DNA from: Clostridiaceae bacterium UBA6085
GTDB lineage: Bacteria > Bacillota > Clostridia > Clostridiales > Clostridiaceae
DNA length: 5,833 nt
Assembly: GCA_002428605.1 (NCBI GenBank)
Contig: DIXH01000102.1
Span: 1,790-7,622, forward strand
Direction: 5' to 3'
Positions 1 to 5,428 of the stretch are shown in pieces (within the stretch, counting starts at the first letter, position 1; each line of letters starts with the position of its first letter). Both the position numbers and the translations under genes were made by a program. Below the pieces are notes generated by a model that was not told the origin of the DNA, ran no database searches, and was given only the letters and a program-made list of their open reading frames with translations.

Positions 1-25
1 AACCTGGATTCCCGAAAACTATAAC
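1..25. repeat. Left terminal inverted repeat of the IS
   Basis: The 25 bases beginning AACCTGGATTCCCG match the reverse complement of 1727-1751 (AACCTGGGTTCCCG...) at 21 of 25 positions; mismatches are at positions 8, 15, 16 and 19. This is the end nearest the 3' end of the transposase gene, whose TAG stop at 19-21 falls inside it. Confidence 0.85.
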
Positions 26-1626
26 GATGGAGGAGTTATTCCCAAGGCAAGGAATAGCTCTTCCTGTTTTTTAGTCACTTCACCAAGCAGTCGACCATGC
101 TCAGGTGACTCAAACAGCTCAATCACGTCAAGTTCATCCAGTAGTCCCTGCAAAGTCCATTTCTCAAATAGCTTAGCATCCTGCATCTTCTTTTTCACGT
201 ATGACAAATAGATCAATGCTACAAATCCAACAAAAAGCTTCCCGTTAAGAGCTAATTCTGAAGAAACCTGTAATCTTCTGAAGTTAAGCCTATCCTTAAG
301 GTTTCCGAAGCCCTTCTCCACTACATCCTTGCTACGATAAAGTGACAACGCTTCAAAGGGCTCTTTGACTTCGTTCGATAACAGCGCGAAATAGCCATAG
401 TTCCTGGCAGCCTCTCGCATGGCTTCTTCCTTCGGTGCTATCTTCATGCCCCTCTTAGGTGTTTCCGAAACGTCGAAATACTTGTCGTAGTCCTTCATCC
501 TGTATTCTTTTCTTGTGTTGTACTTGATGTCGTTATAGAGGCTTGTTAGGTAGTCATTCATGTCAGACTGGTCCTTTGCAGCCTTCTCAGGATTGTAGAA
601 CAGATGAAGGTAAGCACGTTTTTGCCCTTTCAATGTATCGCCCTTTTGTGGCCTTTTCTGCTCATAGTCCCATTCTATGGTCTTACATATGCCATATGTG
701 TTGAACTGAGGCTCCAAGTGGCTCCAGAGCTTCAGATTCTCCCTTTCCTGTTCAAGGACTTCCTTCACGTAGTTGAGGCCCAGCTTAACTCCTATAATGA
801 ACTTCTGGTTGTTCTTGTACAGTTCATTGATGTTCTCTCTGCTGTAGAACCCTCTATCGAGTATTACACTTACCTTCTTGTATCCCATGACATCAAACTC
901 AGCCATCAGCTGCTTAACTGTCTTAACATCGGTTATATTGCCAGCAAGCTTGCGATAGTAGAAGGGCAGTCCTGATTCTTCTCCGAACAGGAGTGCCAGA
1001 TTGAACTGGGGAAGGCGGTCATTCTCCTTGTTCCTGCCATCCTTCACCTGCTTTAGCGTTTCTGAAAAACTGGAGATCGATGTGGTATCGAATGCCCAGT
1101 ACTCCTTCTCTATTCGCCGCTTTCCCTGTTTCTTGAAGAAGTTCATCCTGCTGGCTTCATCAATGTTCTGGAAGAGCTCTGAACTCCTCTGGGAAGGAAT
1201 GTCAGTTCCACATGGATGTATGTGCAATCTGTTCCAGTGGCTGAACCTGCTCATGGAGTTGTTTTCCTCAAGGATAAGGTAATAGGCTATGGATAGCAGC
1301 TGTTTGTAGCTATTCGGAAAACATGTTTTCAGGTCGGCCTCGACTCCTGTGGCTTTGCCAATCTGATCAAGCAGGTAGCTGGCTCCATAAAAGCTTCTCT
1401 GAACCTTGGATATCGGAACAGGGCCTGGCTTGACCACTGTGTCTGGCACCGCATCTTTTCGCTTGGTGTAGCCTCTTGTTGGCACGATCTCACCAGTTAC
1501 AGGATCCACTTTACCCAAGAGCTTCCTCTTGGCGCGTGACTGCTGTTTCTCCTTGTCCCAATAAGCTTCATTACTGTACGCATATTTGATACCTGTTTTC
1601 TTATTAACCCAATAAATAATTCCCAA
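19..1626 (-). CDS. IS1634/IS4-like DDE transposase (TTG start, 535 aa)
   Basis: Cut-and-paste transposase that would bind the IS ends and catalyse strand transfer. Numbered from the proposed TTG start, the catalytic triad is visible: D180 in WAFDTTSIS, D257 in VILDRGFYS, and E437 in YRSKDVVEKGFGNLK. The last stretch also fits the IS4-type signature Y(2)R(3)E(6)K with Lys in place of Arg. The long stretch between the second Asp and the Glu (180 residues) is typical of IS4/IS1634 enzymes, which carry an inserted beta-rich domain there. The N-terminal segment (NEAYWDKEKQQSRAKRK, then GKVDPVTGEIVPTR) resembles that of IS1634 transposases. The frame stays open upstream to an ATG at 1695, but that ATG precedes the promoter and would add an unrelated hydrophobic peptide. 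The TTG at 1626 has an ideal Shine-Dalgarno (GAGGTGA, 1632-1638) five bases ahead. A GTG at 1635 is a less likely start because it overlaps that site. No frameshift or stop is seen, so the protein appears full length. Confidence 0.88.
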   Translation of the reverse strand: MGIIYWVNKKTGIKYAYSNEAYWDKEKQQSRAKRKLLGKVDPVTGEIVPTRGYTKRKDAVPDTVVKPGPVPISKVQRSFYGASYLLDQIGKATGVEADLKTCFPNSYKQLLSIAYYLILEENNSMSRFSHWNRLHIHPCGTDIPSQRSSELFQNIDEASRMNFFKKQGKRRIEKEYWAFDTTSISSFSETLKQVKDGRNKENDRLPQFNLALLFGEESGLPFYYRKLAGNITDVKTVKQLMAEFDVMGYKKVSVILDRGFYSRENINELYKNNQKFIIGVKLGLNYVKEVLEQERENLKLWSHLEPQFNTYGICKTIEWDYEQKRPQKGDTLKGQKRAYLHLFYNPEKAAKDQSDMNDYLTSLYNDIKYNTRKEYRMKDYDKYFDVSETPKRGMKIAPKEEAMREAARNYGYFALLSNEVKEPFEALSLYRSKDVVEKGFGNLKDRLNFRRLQVSSELALNGKLFVGFVALIYLSYVKKKMQDAKLFEKWTLQGLLDELDVIELFESPEHGRLLGEVTKKQEELFLALGITPPSL

Positions 1627-1631
1627 CCCAA

Positions 1632-1638
1632 TCACCTC
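1632..1638 (-). promoter_or_regulatory. Ribosome binding site fixing the transposase TTG start
   Basis: GAGGTGA on the minus strand, five bases before the TTG at 1624-1626. It matches the anti-Shine-Dalgarno well and decides between TTG at 1626 and the upstream in-frame ATG at 1695, which has no purine-rich site and lies upstream of the promoter. Confidence 0.75.
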
Positions 1639-1664
1639 GTTATATATTATAATATATAACGAGG
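1635..1664. repeat. Perfect 30-bp palindrome over -10 box and RBS of the transposase
   Basis: Two 15-base arms (CCTCGTTATATATTA and its reverse complement) meet with no spacer. On the minus strand the first arm starts in the promoter spacer, the centre overlaps the TATAAT box, and the last bases (CGAGG) form part of the transposase Shine-Dalgarno. RNA initiated upstream of the IS would contain both arms and fold the Shine-Dalgarno into a stem. RNA initiated at the element's own promoter would lack the first arm and leave the site free. The palindrome could also bind a dimeric protein. Confidence 0.8.
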
Positions 1665-1674
1665 CTAAAGTCAA
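1646..1674 (-). promoter_or_regulatory. Promoter of the transposase (TTGACT-17-TATAAT)
   Basis: On the minus strand a -35 box TTGACT (1669-1674) is separated by exactly 17 bases from a perfect -10 box TATAAT (1646-1651). The transcription start should fall near 1638-1640, giving a leader of only about 12-14 bases that consists of little more than the Shine-Dalgarno and spacer. The match to a housekeeping sigma promoter is read directly from the sequence; its activity is inferred. Confidence 0.8.
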
Positions 1675-1677
1675 CAA

Positions 1678-1713
1678 AAAAATCGCTAAATCCATTGAAA
1701 TTCAGCGATTTTT
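1678..1713. terminator. Bidirectional terminator-like hairpin inside the IS right end
   Basis: The arms AAAAATCGCTAAAT (1678-1691) and ATTCAGCGATTTTT (1700-1713) pair at 13 of 14 positions around an 8-base loop. On the minus strand the stem ends in a run of seven T, as in an intrinsic terminator; on the plus strand it ends in five T. Lying between the IS end and the transposase promoter, it should stop transcripts that enter the element from the flanking chromosome. The GC core is short (about five pairs), so termination may be partial. Confidence 0.6.
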
Positions 1714-1726
1714 AGTAGAATTAATT

Positions 1727-1751
1727 GTTATATTTGCCGGGAACCCAGGTT
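1727..1751. repeat. Right terminal inverted repeat of the IS
   Basis: This is the partner of the repeat at 1-25, and it lies upstream of the transposase promoter. Beyond 1751 the sequence changes to A-rich DNA leading into the terminator of the neighbouring lipoprotein gene, so 1751 (or within a base or two) is the IS-chromosome junction. Confidence 0.85.
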
Positions 1752-1767
1752 TTAAGAAAAAATGTAG

Positions 1768-1797
1768 AAAAAAAGAGATTCCAATGAATCTCTTTTT
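1768..1797 (-). terminator. Intrinsic terminator after the lipoprotein gene
   Basis: A perfect 11-bp stem (AAAAAGAGATT at 1770-1780 with AATCTCTTTTT at 1787-1797) encloses a 6-base loop. On the minus strand it begins about 40 bases after the lipoprotein stop and runs directly into a long T-rich tract. It would also work on the plus strand with five T. The IS junction at 1751 lies only about 18 bases beyond the stem. Confidence 0.75.
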
Positions 1798-1813
1798 CGC
1801 TGCACACTTATAT

Positions 1814-1852
1814 TCAATAACCCTGGTAATTGAACCAATCAATAACCCTGGT
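1814..1852. repeat. 14-bp direct repeat, 25-bp period, at the end of the lipoprotein gene
   Basis: TCAATAACCCTGGT occurs at 1814-1827 and again at 1839-1852. The second copy contains the last three sense codons and the TGA stop of the lipoprotein gene. The first copy lies downstream in non-coding sequence and is out of frame with it, since 25 is not a multiple of 3. The sequence before each copy on the minus strand is loosely similar (ATTGG...), which fits an old tandem duplication that has since diverged. Confidence 0.7.
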
Positions 1853-2528
1853 CATCGATTATCCAATTGCTGTTTTCACTTTGCCTGATCAATATCCACT
1901 GGTAATCTGTGTAGGTTGAGTTGGGGTTGAGGACTGGGTTTTTCCCCGAGCCATCCACATGAAACTCTGAGAGCAGAATGATGACGTTATTTGGGTCTAC
2001 TCCATTTACAGAGCCTTTTCCGTTTTGCATGTAGCCCTTGATGAGCCTCTCTGATTTTTCCTCGTCATAGGTTAATTTTGTCAGTTTGGCAGATGGAAAT
2101 GCGAACCCAGTCTGCACCAATTCGATTGCCTTTTTGATCTCATCTTTAGAGAACTTAAGTGACTTTCCAATTTCGATCGTGACTTCAGAAAGCCTGAAGA
2201 TCGAGCCCTTTTGAACCAATTGCTCAGTATACTTTCCGCTGTCAAAGATCAGGTCATTCCCATCGATCCTGAACCTGTAGGTCTCATCAGCGCTGACAGA
2301 CAGGATAAGCATACCATACTCCACAGTGTAGGTACCAATAGGTAGATAGGATGTGGCGAGATTCCTGTTGAATACGAATTTACCGTCATCCTCCAGGATA
2401 ACCCATGCCCATTCTGCAAGTTCTGTTCCCTGCATCACATATTTTCCGGCTTTAAGTTCCTTATTGGAGCATCCCAGAGCGAGCATCAGTGAGAATGCTG
2501 CAAGCAGAGCTATTATCCTGGTTTTCAT
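1839..2528 (-). CDS. Predicted two-domain lipoprotein, function unknown (229 aa)
   Basis: Residues 1-20 form a lipoprotein signal peptide: basic start (MKTR), hydrophobic core, and a lipobox-like LALGC with Cys20 as the lipid-attachment site. The fit is imperfect because Leu precedes Gly. The mature protein would sit on the outer face of the membrane. Residues about 24-113 look like a small beta-rich domain (WAWVILEDDGKFVF, GTYTVEYGMLILSV, YRFRIDGNDLIF). Residues about 118-229 form a second domain with KFSKDEIKKAIELV, LTYDEEKS, IILLSEFHVD and NPNSTYTDYQWILI, ending in WIIDDQGY. I recall similar clostridial lipoproteins and a DUF4829-like second domain, but cannot verify this and assign no activity. 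The ATG at 2526-2528 is chosen because the signal peptide starts there. No strong Shine-Dalgarno is visible, only GGGG about 13 bases upstream, so translation may be weak. It follows the acetyltransferase gene by 66 bp with no terminator between, so co-transcription is possible. Confidence 0.85.
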   Translation of the reverse strand: MKTRIIALLAAFSLMLALGCSNKELKAGKYVMQGTELAEWAWVILEDDGKFVFNRNLATSYLPIGTYTVEYGMLILSVSADETYRFRIDGNDLIFDSGKYTEQLVQKGSIFRLSEVTIEIGKSLKFSKDEIKKAIELVQTGFAFPSAKLTKLTYDEEKSERLIKGYMQNGKGSVNGVDPNNVIILLSEFHVDGSGKNPVLNPNSTYTDYQWILIRQSENSNWIIDDQGY

Positions 2529-2594
2529 ATTTTGTCATCAGCCCCAATTCTAAAAAATATATCAAGGAAATCTGATGGTCTTGGCAGGGGGTAT

Positions 2595-3086
2595 TTACAG
2601 CAACCGATAATGCGGCACAATGTCCTCATACGTCCCATCCTTCATCAGGAAGCCCTTGGGGATGATGCCAAGCTTTACGAAGCCAAGCTTCTCATAAAGG
2701 TGGAGTGCATTTTCGTTTGTCCTGACTACGGCATTGAACTGCATTATACTGAATCCTAGTTCCTTCGCCTTGCACAGGGAATGCAATACGAGCTTCTCTC
2801 CGATATGGTGACCGCGAAGGCCTTTCTTTACAGCATAGCTTGTATTTGAAATGTGTCCGCATCTTCCTATGTTGTTGGGGTGAAGTATGTAGAGTCCGAC
2901 TATCCTCTTGCTGTCCTTGTCATAGGCAAGGCCGGTGAATGACTGATTTGAGAAGAATTCGTCACCTGACTCTTCTGTAAGCTGGTCCATCTGTGGGAAG
3001 GCTATGCCATCCTCAACAATGTCATTCCATATTCTGATCGCCTCTATTATGTAGTCCCTTGAGTAAGCCCTGATTTCTATATCCAT
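2595..3086 (-). CDS. GNAT-family N-acetyltransferase (163 aa)
   Basis: Single-domain cytoplasmic enzyme expected to transfer an acetyl group from acetyl-CoA to an amine; the substrate cannot be read from sequence. It starts with the usual beta1-alpha1 segment (IEIRAYSRDYIIEAIRIWN). Motif A follows the strand TSYAVKKGL as RGHHIGEKLV (91-100). The canonical R/Q-x-x-G-x-G/A site here has His94 in the first Gly position, while Gly96 is kept. Motif B is NENALHLYEKLGFVKLG (124-140), with Tyr131 a candidate general acid. The C-terminal GTYEDIVPHYRLL resembles the end of phosphinothricin-acetyltransferase-like GNATs. Length is normal for the family. The ATG at 3084-3086 has a perfect AGGAGG at 3097-3102, ten bases ahead. 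A 128-bp gap with a perfect palindrome (3147-3180) precedes it, and the lipoprotein gene follows. Confidence 0.92.
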   Translation of the reverse strand: MDIEIRAYSRDYIIEAIRIWNDIVEDGIAFPQMDQLTEESGDEFFSNQSFTGLAYDKDSKRIVGLYILHPNNIGRCGHISNTSYAVKKGLRGHHIGEKLVLHSLCKAKELGFSIMQFNAVVRTNENALHLYEKLGFVKLGIIPKGFLMKDGTYEDIVPHYRLL

Positions 3087-3146
3087 GCCTTATCGGCCTC
3101 CTATGTTCGTAATGCAGCGCTGTTCAAATTAATCACTGGTATTAGA

Positions 3147-3180
3147 ATTTACCGGATAAATGGGAATTTATCCGGTAAAT
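3147..3180. promoter_or_regulatory. Perfect 15-bp-arm palindrome with two ACCGG-type half sites
   Basis: ATTTACCGGATAAAT (3147-3161) and its exact reverse complement (3166-3180) are separated by GGGA. Each arm is itself nearly palindromic (TTTA-CCGG-ATAAA), and the two CCGG cores start 20 bp apart, about two helical turns. It lies 61-94 bp upstream of the acetyltransferase start and 35 bp after the ferredoxin-like gene. There is no T-run on either side, so a standard intrinsic terminator is less convincing than a protein-binding site, though a hairpin acting on the upstream transcript remains possible. Confidence 0.5.
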
Positions 3181-3214
3181 CATATTGCGGCTTATTTCCT
3201 GCTCAAGATGCAGT

Positions 3215-3910
3215 TCAGTCCTCGAGAATCTCTCCCTTTGAGGATATGGTGACTACCTGCCAGGGGATCATCTTACCGCTGTTCTTCATTGCTGTTGTGA
3301 CTGCACTTGTAAGACCGCCGCAGCATGGAACCTCCATTCGTACTATGGTTATGCTCTTTATATTGTTCCCACTTATTATTGAGGTCAGCTTTTCTGAATA
3401 GTCCACGTTGTCTAGCTTAGGACATCCGATTAGGGTAACCCTCTTCTTGATGAACCTGTCGTGGAAATCGCCGAAGGCGAAGGCGCTGCAGTCAGCTGCT
3501 ATGAGAAGATTCGCGCCATCAAAGAAAGGCGCCTTGACAGGAACAAGCTTTATCTTTACAGGCCACTGTGAAAGTTGTGACTCTCCGCTTGATTGGACGG
3601 GTTCTGATGTCTTGACTGTCCTTTTTATTGCAGGCTCTGCCCCGAACGTCATCATCTGGGGTTGTGCCTGCTTAATTGCCATATTCGCCTGTACGGCTGC
3701 TTCATCATATGCAGCTGCTTCACGTTCCACAAAAGTTATGGCATTCTCAGGGCATGCCGGAAGGCAGTCTCCCAGGCCATCGCAATAGTCGTCCCTCATA
3801 AGCTGGGCTTTTCCGCTTACAAGTCCTATTGCCCCTTCATGGCAGGCTGTAACGCAGATTCCGCAGCCATTACACTTTTCCCTGTCTATATTGATCACTC
3901 TTCTTATCAA
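3215..3910 (-). CDS. 4Fe-4S ferredoxin-like protein with cysteine-bearing C-terminal domain (231 aa, TTG start)
   Basis: The N-terminal half is a bacterial-ferredoxin fold for electron transfer. Site I is a full CxxCxxCxxxC at Cys13, Cys16, Cys19 and Cys23 (KCNGCGICVTACHEGAI). Site II is CDGLGDCLPACPE with Cys43, Cys49 and Cys53; the usual second cysteine (position 46) is Leu, so the second cluster is absent, 3Fe-type or completed by another residue. Residues 65-115 are a Gln/Ser-rich linker. The C-terminal domain (116-231) has Cys141 in ADCSAFA, Cys163 in IGCPKLDN and Cys196-Cys197 in VPCCGGL, which could bind metal or do redox chemistry. I recall proteins of this layout in anaerobic Firmicutes, often near redox genes, but know no proven function. 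The start is a TTG (3908-3910), supported by AAGGGGG at 3918-3924, seven bases upstream. Its own promoter is likely just ahead. Confidence 0.88.
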   Translation of the reverse strand: MIRRVINIDREKCNGCGICVTACHEGAIGLVSGKAQLMRDDYCDGLGDCLPACPENAITFVEREAAAYDEAAVQANMAIKQAQPQMMTFGAEPAIKRTVKTSEPVQSSGESQLSQWPVKIKLVPVKAPFFDGANLLIAADCSAFAFGDFHDRFIKKRVTLIGCPKLDNVDYSEKLTSIISGNNIKSITIVRMEVPCCGGLTSAVTTAMKNSGKMIPWQVVTISSKGEILED

Positions 3911-3917
3911 TTGTGGT

Positions 3918-3924
3918 CCCCCTT
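3918..3924 (-). promoter_or_regulatory. Ribosome binding site fixing the TTG start of the ferredoxin-like gene
   Basis: AAGGGGG on the minus strand, with a 7-base spacer to the TTG at 3908-3910. No ATG lies near the expected N-terminus in this frame, and the first ferredoxin cysteine is only 12 residues in, so this site supports the TTG. Confidence 0.65.
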
Positions 3925-3952
3925 ATTAATCATGTCTTTTATATCACATCAG

Positions 3953-3961
3953 ATTATATCA
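3953..3961 (-). promoter_or_regulatory. Extended -10 promoter for the ferredoxin-like gene
   Basis: TGATATAAT on the minus strand is a perfect extended -10 element (TGnTATAAT). No good -35 box is seen at 17 bp, which extended -10 promoters can do without. Transcription would start near 3946, leaving a leader of about 36 bases. A second similar copy (TGATATAAA) follows within 20 bases. It lies immediately after the stop codon of the upstream membrane-protein gene. Confidence 0.5.
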
Positions 3962-3966
3962 TACGG

Positions 3967-5373
3967 CTAATCTACCTTTGACCTTCTTTTCCAAACAGCC
4001 CTGGCTATCAGGAAGAGGATCGCGAAGACTATGATTGGCGGAAGCAGCAGAGTGAGCATGAAGATCAGTCCATAGCTTCTGCTGAGCCATCCGTTGAACC
4101 TGTCTGACAGTGTTACCTTCTCTGATTTGTATACCGTAAATACCAGGTCCTTGTCAGGAAGTGCCTCAAATGATGCCGTGTAATTACGTTCAGCGGTATT
4201 TTCGAATCCAAGTGTGCTTTCAAGAAGATAGGGTTCGGTCTCCGAAGTCCTTATCTCCATATTCAGGTTCTTGAAACCATTCCAGAGGGAAGCGGGGCTT
4301 AACAGGTAACTGAAGGTGTACTTGGGGGTTGTTGTCTCCCTTTTGTCCATGGTTCCTGTTGAAAGATAGGAGACTGAGATTTCCCTTGAGGTTTCTTTCA
4401 TGAAATCAACTGAGTAAATGAACAGGATGTACCTGTCAGTGTACAGGGCGCTTGTCAGTTCGTCGATGCTTGCAAAGCCATCGTTGTTCTGGATGGCCCT
4501 GTCGACCTCCCTTGCCATGACGTTCCAGTACTGTGAGGAATCATCGGCTATGCTCCTGCCGAGAAGACGTTCACCCTCCTTTAGGAGGAAGTCCCGAATG
4601 TCAACCTCATCCTCTGATATTTCATAGGTGAAGCCGTCATTCTTCTCCTTTTCCGTAGCATCGATGTAGCCTTCAACTGCAACATCGAACCTGTCTCCGA
4701 TGACAAGGAATTCAATCGTATCTGTGCTGTCGACCCAGGACTTAAGCTCCATCCTGTCGCCTTCCCTGGAGTAACCGTTGAAATCCAGGGCGATGATATC
4801 AGTATCCTTGCCCTGAAGGTCCATGGGCACTGAAATCATAAGTGATGATGAGCCGGTCTTATTGACATCTATACTCACAAGGGTGGCTTTTTCATCAGCA
4901 TCAAAGCTTACGGGCTCATAGTCCGTTTTCGAGACTGCCTGGAGTATGCTTGAGAATGGCTGAGGATCCTTTTTTTCTGAATCTGAGAAGGTACCGTAGC
5001 CTTCGGCAGGTTCACCGAAAAAGAGTGAAAAGGGTACTTCTTCTCCATCTGCTGTAATACTCACTTCGCCCTCATAAAGGCTCTGGAGGCTGCCGATGTA
5101 GGGGAAGGCCATTGTCGATGTGGTATCTCTGCCAGCAGACATGACATATTCTGCCGTTATCCTGCACAAGGGGCTGTATCCGCCTTTAAGGCCTTCACTC
5201 AGGTCAAAGAGAAGCTTCTCTGAATCGACCCTTATGTCAGTATCCTCATCAACTGACATTATGACAGTTGATGGATAGCCTTCCCAATAGACAGGGGCGG
5301 AGTTTGCCAGAACCTTTGAAAACGGGGTTAGGAGCAATGCTGAAGCCAAAGCGATGGCAAGGACCTTCTTCAT
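3967..5373 (-). CDS. Secreted, C-terminally membrane-anchored protein of unknown function (468 aa)
   Basis: I do not recognise a named family. Residues 1-23 form a Sec signal peptide (MKK start, hydrophobic core, VLA before Asn24 as a signal peptidase I site). Residues about 24-434 form a large, acidic extracellular region opening with NSAPVYWEGYPSTVIMSVDE. It is rich in beta-strand-like segments and has a single cysteine (in YSPLCRITAEY). A probable transmembrane helix spans about 435-457 (GLIFMLTLLLPPIIVFAILF...) and is followed by the positive tail RAVWKRRSKVD, giving outside-to-inside topology. The combination resembles an envelope sensor or surface-scaffold protein, but no enzymatic motif is visible. 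The ATG at 5371-5373 has a perfect AGGAGG (5381-5386) seven bases upstream. It lies 55 bp after the EIIA gene and 56 bp before the ferredoxin-like gene. No terminator is seen in either gap, so read-through is possible. Confidence 0.88.
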   Translation of the reverse strand: MKKVLAIALASALLLTPFSKVLANSAPVYWEGYPSTVIMSVDEDTDIRVDSEKLLFDLSEGLKGGYSPLCRITAEYVMSAGRDTTSTMAFPYIGSLQSLYEGEVSITADGEEVPFSLFFGEPAEGYGTFSDSEKKDPQPFSSILQAVSKTDYEPVSFDADEKATLVSIDVNKTGSSSLMISVPMDLQGKDTDIIALDFNGYSREGDRMELKSWVDSTDTIEFLVIGDRFDVAVEGYIDATEKEKNDGFTYEISEDEVDIRDFLLKEGERLLGRSIADDSSQYWNVMAREVDRAIQNNDGFASIDELTSALYTDRYILFIYSVDFMKETSREISVSYLSTGTMDKRETTTPKYTFSYLLSPASLWNGFKNLNMEIRTSETEPYLLESTLGFENTAERNYTASFEALPDKDLVFTVYKSEKVTLSDRFNGWLSRSYGLIFMLTLLLPPIIVFAILFLIARAVWKRRSKVD

Positions 5374-5428
5374 TTATGTACCTCCTAGATGCAGTATGTT
5401 CTTGTCGTAATAAGATTTAGACTAAGGA

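Larger units (their letters stand above)
1..1751 (-). mobile_element. Insertion sequence, IS1634/IS4-like, apparently complete
   Basis: The element is bounded by imperfect terminal inverted repeats at 1-25 and 1727-1751 (21 of 25 positions match) and carries one long transposase gene on the minus strand. The transposase stop codon (TAG at 19-21) lies inside the left repeat, as is usual for compact insertion sequences. About 100 bp between the right repeat and the gene hold a terminator-like hairpin and a strong promoter. Length (about 1.75 kb), transposase size and motif spacing fit the IS1634 family, formerly grouped with IS4. Both ends and the reading frame are intact, so the copy may be active. 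The left repeat starts at the first base of the window, so the outer boundary and any target-site duplication cannot be seen; the true left end could lie a few bases further out. Confidence 0.88.

Noticed and set aside
604..1282. Plus-strand open frames inside the transposase gene
   Set aside because: They are antisense to a well-supported gene, have no recognisable domains or ribosome sites, and have the composition expected of mirror frames.
1627..1695. Upstream extension of the transposase to the ATG at 1695
   Set aside because: This stretch lies over the promoter, palindrome and terminator hairpin, encodes an unrelated hydrophobic peptide, and has no ribosome site. The TTG at 1626 has an ideal one.
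1814..1852. AACCCTGGT repeats as remnants of IS ends
   Set aside because: They share only a few bases with the terminal repeats (AACCTGG...), lack the TTCCCG part, and one copy is plain coding sequence of the lipoprotein.
2529..2594. Dedicated promoter for the lipoprotein gene
   Set aside because: AT-rich hexamers (TATATT, TAGAAT) are present, but none has a believable -35 box at 16-18 bp or an extended -10.
3147..3180. Standard intrinsic terminator of the ferredoxin-like gene
   Set aside because: The stem is strong, but no T-run follows on either strand, so it is listed as a regulatory palindrome, with termination only as an alternative.
3408..3970. Plus-strand open frames opposite the ferredoxin-like gene
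   Set aside because: They mirror cysteine- and glycine-rich codons of the real gene, and no start signals or family features are visible.
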